Of a stretch of DNA of 35,075 nt, positions 32,520 to 35,075 are shown piece after piece. This stretch comes from Anaerolineales bacterium (GTDB lineage Bacteria > Chloroflexota > Anaerolineae > Anaerolineales > E44-bin32). The stretch spans positions 1 to 35,075 of the forward strand of contig JARRPX010000014.1 in NCBI GenBank assembly GCA_037382465.1. Reading direction: 5' to 3'. A model generated the notes under the pieces. It was given only the letters and a program-made list of their open reading frames with translations. It was not told the origin of the DNA and did no database searches. The position numbers and the translations under genes are program-made. The first letter of the stretch is position 1, and each line of letters begins with the position of its first letter.

Positions 32520-33776
32520 CTACGTTGTCAACGGCAGCGCCATCGTGATCGTACATCCGTGGCCGACCCCCTCGCTTTCCGCCCAGATACGACCATGATG
32601 CGCTTCGACGATCGCTTTGGCGATGGCCAGGCCCAGCCCTAAACCTTCGTAGCGCCGTTTCATGTGATCGTCCACCTGATAGAACCCGATGAAAATCCGG
32701 TCGAGTTGTTCCGCAGGGATGCCGATGCCGTTATCGTTGACCTCGATCCACGCTTCGCGCCCCTTTCTTTCCAACATGAGCTGAATATGACCATCGGCGG
32801 GCGTGAAGCGCATCGAGTTGTTCAATACGTTGACCAAAGCCAGGGTAAGCTTCCTTTCGTCGGCAAGAATTTCGATCGGCGTTTCGGGCAGTTGAAGTGT
32901 GAACGTCTGGCCTTTGGTTTCGACCAAGCCGATCACCTCGTCGTGTGCGGTTTGAACAATCTTCTGTAACGACGTTTCAGTGGTTTCCATTTCTGCCGAA
33001 CCCGCCTGCAGCATGTTCATGTTCGTCATTGCTTCGATTAATGCGCGCATGCGCAGCGCGGAGGACAGGACGGCGTCGGCGTGTTCCGAGGCTTTCGTAT
33101 CCGTGCCCTCCTTCAGCAGTGCGGCGTATCCCATGATCAATCCCAACGGCGTACGCAGTTCGTGCGAAGCGATGGCGATGAAATCGCTTTTCAAGCGGTC
33201 GAGTTCTCCCAATTCATCGTAGGCGCGCTTGAGTGCCTCGACCAGGTGTGCGTTGTTGAGCGCAACGGCGGCCTGGGAAGCGATGTTGGATAGGGTTTGC
33301 AGATCCATCTCATCGAAACGCCCGTGCCGTTTGTTGAGCGCCTCCAGTACCCCCGTCACTTTATCTCGAATGCGCAAGGGAACCGCGATGAGCGAACGGA
33401 CCTCGAGGTCGATCGTCTCACTTACGTTGCTGAAGTGCCGCGAATCACCTTCGACCTCGTTGATGATCAAGGGCTCGTCATCCCGAAAAACCGTACCGGC
33501 GATCGATCCTTCAAGCGGTACGGGAATCTTGCGCAGTTCGCTCGGATCCGAGCCGGTCGCGGCGACGAAGCAAAGTTCGTGCGTCTTCTCATCCGCAAGA
33601 AGGATCGAAGCCTCTTCGCTTTCGAGTAAGTCGGCAGCGGATTCTGTGATGAACTGCAGCAGTCGATCGAGATCCAGCGTTGAATTTAGCGTGACGCTGA
33701 TCTCGACCAGACGAGAGAGGCGGATCACCATGCGGCGTAGATCTTCGATATCGAACGATGGAACGGTTTCGTCCAT
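32520..33776 (-). CDS. GAF-domain sensor histidine kinase
   Basis: A 418-residue soluble sensor kinase with no membrane segment. Residues about 22-175 form a GAF domain (sensing small molecules, light or redox; ligand unknown). The HisKA helix has SHELRTPLG with phosphorylated His205. The ATPase part shows NVLNNSMRFT (N box, 317-326), DNGIGIP (348-354) and GLGLGLAIAKAIVEAHHG (G2 box). It autophosphorylates and hands the phosphate to a response regulator, which is not adjacent, so this is an orphan kinase in the window. It is divergent from dnaN across 110 bases. Start at ATG 33776, just before the MDETVPSFDIEDLRRMV helix; the ribosome-binding site is weak. Confidence 0.93.
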   Translation of the reverse strand: MDETVPSFDIEDLRRMVIRLSRLVEISVTLNSTLDLDRLLQFITESAADLLESEEASILLADEKTHELCFVAATGSDPSELRKIPVPLEGSIAGTVFRDDEPLIINEVEGDSRHFSNVSETIDLEVRSLIAVPLRIRDKVTGVLEALNKRHGRFDEMDLQTLSNIASQAAVALNNAHLVEALKRAYDELGELDRLKSDFIAIASHELRTPLGLIMGYAALLKEGTDTKASEHADAVLSSALRMRALIEAMTNMNMLQAGSAEMETTETSLQKIVQTAHDEVIGLVETKGQTFTLQLPETPIEILADERKLTLALVNVLNNSMRFTPADGHIQLMLERKGREAWIEVNDNGIGIPAEQLDRIFIGFYQVDDHMKRRYEGLGLGLAIAKAIVEAHHGRIWAESEGVGHGCTITMALPLTT

Positions 33777-33818
33777 GATTCAAGTTTATGCCAGATGGGT
33801 TGCCTTGTCCATGCGGCA

Positions 33819-33847
33819 TTGTCCCGTATGTGCGTTCGTTGTATACT
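33819..33847 (+). promoter_or_regulatory. Promoter of dnaN
   Basis: TTGTCC (33819-33824), a 17-base spacer and TATACT (33842-33847). The predicted start near 33854 leaves a leader of about 33 bases before ATG 33887. There is no dnaA gene directly upstream. Confidence 0.55.
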
Positions 33848-33886
33848 TCCTCACGGTTTCGATCGAATTCCAAGGATGAATTGCAG

Positions 33887-35020
33887 ATGAAAGTCTCTTG
33901 TCTACAAGAAAATTTGGCCAGCGGGTTGAGCACCGTTGCGCGTGCGGTTGCCCAACGCAGCACGCTGCCCGTTCTGGGGAACGTGCTTGTCGCCGCCGAA
34001 GACGGCCGTCTTCGGCTCTCAGCCACCAACCTCGAGATGGGAATTACCTGCTGGATTGGGGCGAAGGTCGAAGAAGATGGTTCGACAACCATTCCGGCGC
34101 GAACGTTTGTCGACCTGGTGAACACGTTTCCCACGGATAAGGTCGAAATGGAACTGGACACCCGCACGCAAACGATCAACGTGCGGTGCGGGGTTTTCAA
34201 CAATGAGATCAAGTGCATCGATGCTCAAGAGTTCCCCCCATTGCCGCCATCCGATCTGGATGACGGGCTGGAACTCAACATCGAAGACTTGCGCGAGATC
34301 ATCCGCCAGGTCATTTTTGCTGCGTCCGCCGATGATGCACGACCGGTGCTAACTGGCGTTCTCGTCGAAATAGACGGCGACAAGATGACGATGGCGGCCG
34401 CGGATGGATTCCGCCTCTCTGTACGAAAGGCGCAGCTTTCATCACCGGCGAGCGGCCCCTTGAAAGCCATCATTCCTGCTCGCGCGTTGGCAGAACTGGC
34501 CCGCGTGATCTCGGAGGACGACGAAATTGTGACCATGCATCTTCCTCCCAATCGCGGTCAGGTGATCTTTCGCAGCACGAACGCCGAACTTGTCTCGCAG
34601 CTCATCGAAGGCACGTTCCCGGATTTCCAGGGCATCATCCCCACGAGTCACACGACCCGGAGTGTACTGCCCACGGGTGCATTCCTGAAAGCCTGCAAGG
34701 CGGCCGATATATTTGCCCGTGAAGCGGCGCATTCTGCGCGTTTGCGGATCACGCCGGGAAGTGAGCTCGAACCGGGCGTCGTCGAAGTGTCGGCGACCGC
34801 CGCGGAGACCGGGTCAAACGAAAGCATCGTCGATGCTACGATTGAGGGTGAGCCGATCGAAATCGCCTTTAATGTACGTTTCCTGGCTGAGGCGCTGAAC
34901 GTCATCGAAGCGCCCAACGTCGCTCTTGAAACCACCGGAGCTTCTTCCCCGGGTGTACTTCGCCCCGTCGACCAGACCGACTTCATCCATGTGATCATGC
35001 CCATGCATCTCGGTCGCTGA
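33887..35020 (+). CDS. dnaN: DNA polymerase III subunit beta (sliding clamp)
   Basis: The ring-shaped clamp that tethers polymerases to DNA. The 377-residue protein shows the three-domain clamp pattern: MKVSCLQENLASGLSTVARA with LPVLGNVLV, the NEIKCIDAQEFPPLP junction, RPVLTGVLVEIDGDKMTMAAADGFRLS, the second-domain TNAELVSQLIEGTFPDFQGIIP, and the C-terminal HVIMPMHLGR that forms the partner-binding pocket edge. Start: ATG 33887 with AAGGA ten bases before; the open frame extends to 33788 without a site. Unusually, it is next to a histidine kinase rather than dnaA and recF on the upstream side. It is a natural partner for the PolB of the SOS cassette, but no link is shown. Confidence 0.95.
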   Translation: MKVSCLQENLASGLSTVARAVAQRSTLPVLGNVLVAAEDGRLRLSATNLEMGITCWIGAKVEEDGSTTIPARTFVDLVNTFPTDKVEMELDTRTQTINVRCGVFNNEIKCIDAQEFPPLPPSDLDDGLELNIEDLREIIRQVIFAASADDARPVLTGVLVEIDGDKMTMAAADGFRLSVRKAQLSSPASGPLKAIIPARALAELARVISEDDEIVTMHLPPNRGQVIFRSTNAELVSQLIEGTFPDFQGIIPTSHTTRSVLPTGAFLKACKAADIFAREAAHSARLRITPGSELEPGVVEVSATAAETGSNESIVDATIEGEPIEIAFNVRFLAEALNVIEAPNVALETTGASSPGVLRPVDQTDFIHVIMPMHLGR

Positions 35021-35075
35021 AAATCGTATCGAAGGGGGAAGCCGCAGATTTAGATTGACGACCCATCTCCCCTTC

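Noticed and set aside
35030-35075. GAAGGGG ... CCCCTTC inverted arms after dnaN
   Set aside because: Seven-base arms with about 30 bases between them and the window ends there; too weak to call a terminator.
1-35075. CRISPR array, tRNA or rRNA, IS element, prophage
   Set aside because: No direct-repeat array, no cloverleaf or rRNA-like stretch, and no transposase or phage gene was found on either strand by reading.

Overview
The window looks like chromosomal DNA of a free-living bacterium, most likely a member of the Chloroflexota (Anaerolineae-like). This is inference. It rests on the moderately GC-rich sequence, lipoproteins with Thr/Pro linkers (one with an SH3b-like domain), GAAC-N4-GTTC operators of the Gram-positive LexA type, the infC-rpmI-rplT order, and a family-B polymerase cassette not typical of Proteobacteria. 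I saw no rRNA, tRNA, CRISPR array, insertion sequence or prophage.

Layout. 1-6457: the N-terminal 610 residues of a P2-type Ca2+ ATPase (minus strand, cut by the window edge), phoU, a CysQ/IMPase-family phosphatase, a divergent GSDH-type lipoprotein, and a membrane protein built from three copies of a two-helix hairpin. 6651-8930: a LuxR-type regulator whose promoter carries a perfect palindromic LexA-like box, an AAC(3)-family acetyltransferase with its own terminator, and a Yip1-like membrane protein. 9061-10966: a two-domain GNAT-like protein and a PlsC acyltransferase, fired divergently from one symmetric promoter. 11093-14978: a second LexA-like box precedes four tightly packed genes: a RecA-like protein with a degenerate P-loop, a small helical protein, an 802-aa B-family polymerase whose exonuclease motifs look destroyed while its two key polymerase aspartates remain, and a 4-TM protein. 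This is the standout system: a candidate SOS-induced mutasome based on PolB rather than on ImuB/DnaE2.

15024-17309: an electron-transfer pair, an 18-heme cytochrome c and a diheme-type cytochrome b. 17807-19530: two lipoproteins. 19663-21110: infC-rpmI-rplT between strong hairpins; infC probably starts at AUC. 21167-22009: an acidic lipoprotein of unknown function. 22336-24904: macro-domain protein, SpoU methyltransferase and DUF711 protein in an ATGA-overlapped operon. 25051-30512: PcrA/UvrD helicase, GalE, NADP-isocitrate dehydrogenase and endonuclease III. 30607-35020: a 14-TM MFS transporter, a small EF-Tu-domain-2-like protein, a GAF-histidine kinase, and divergent dnaN.

DNA-repair and replication genes recur (polB cassette, pcrA, nth, dnaN), but only the polB cassette and the LuxR gene carry LexA-like boxes. 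Most of the window is ordinary housekeeping sequence.
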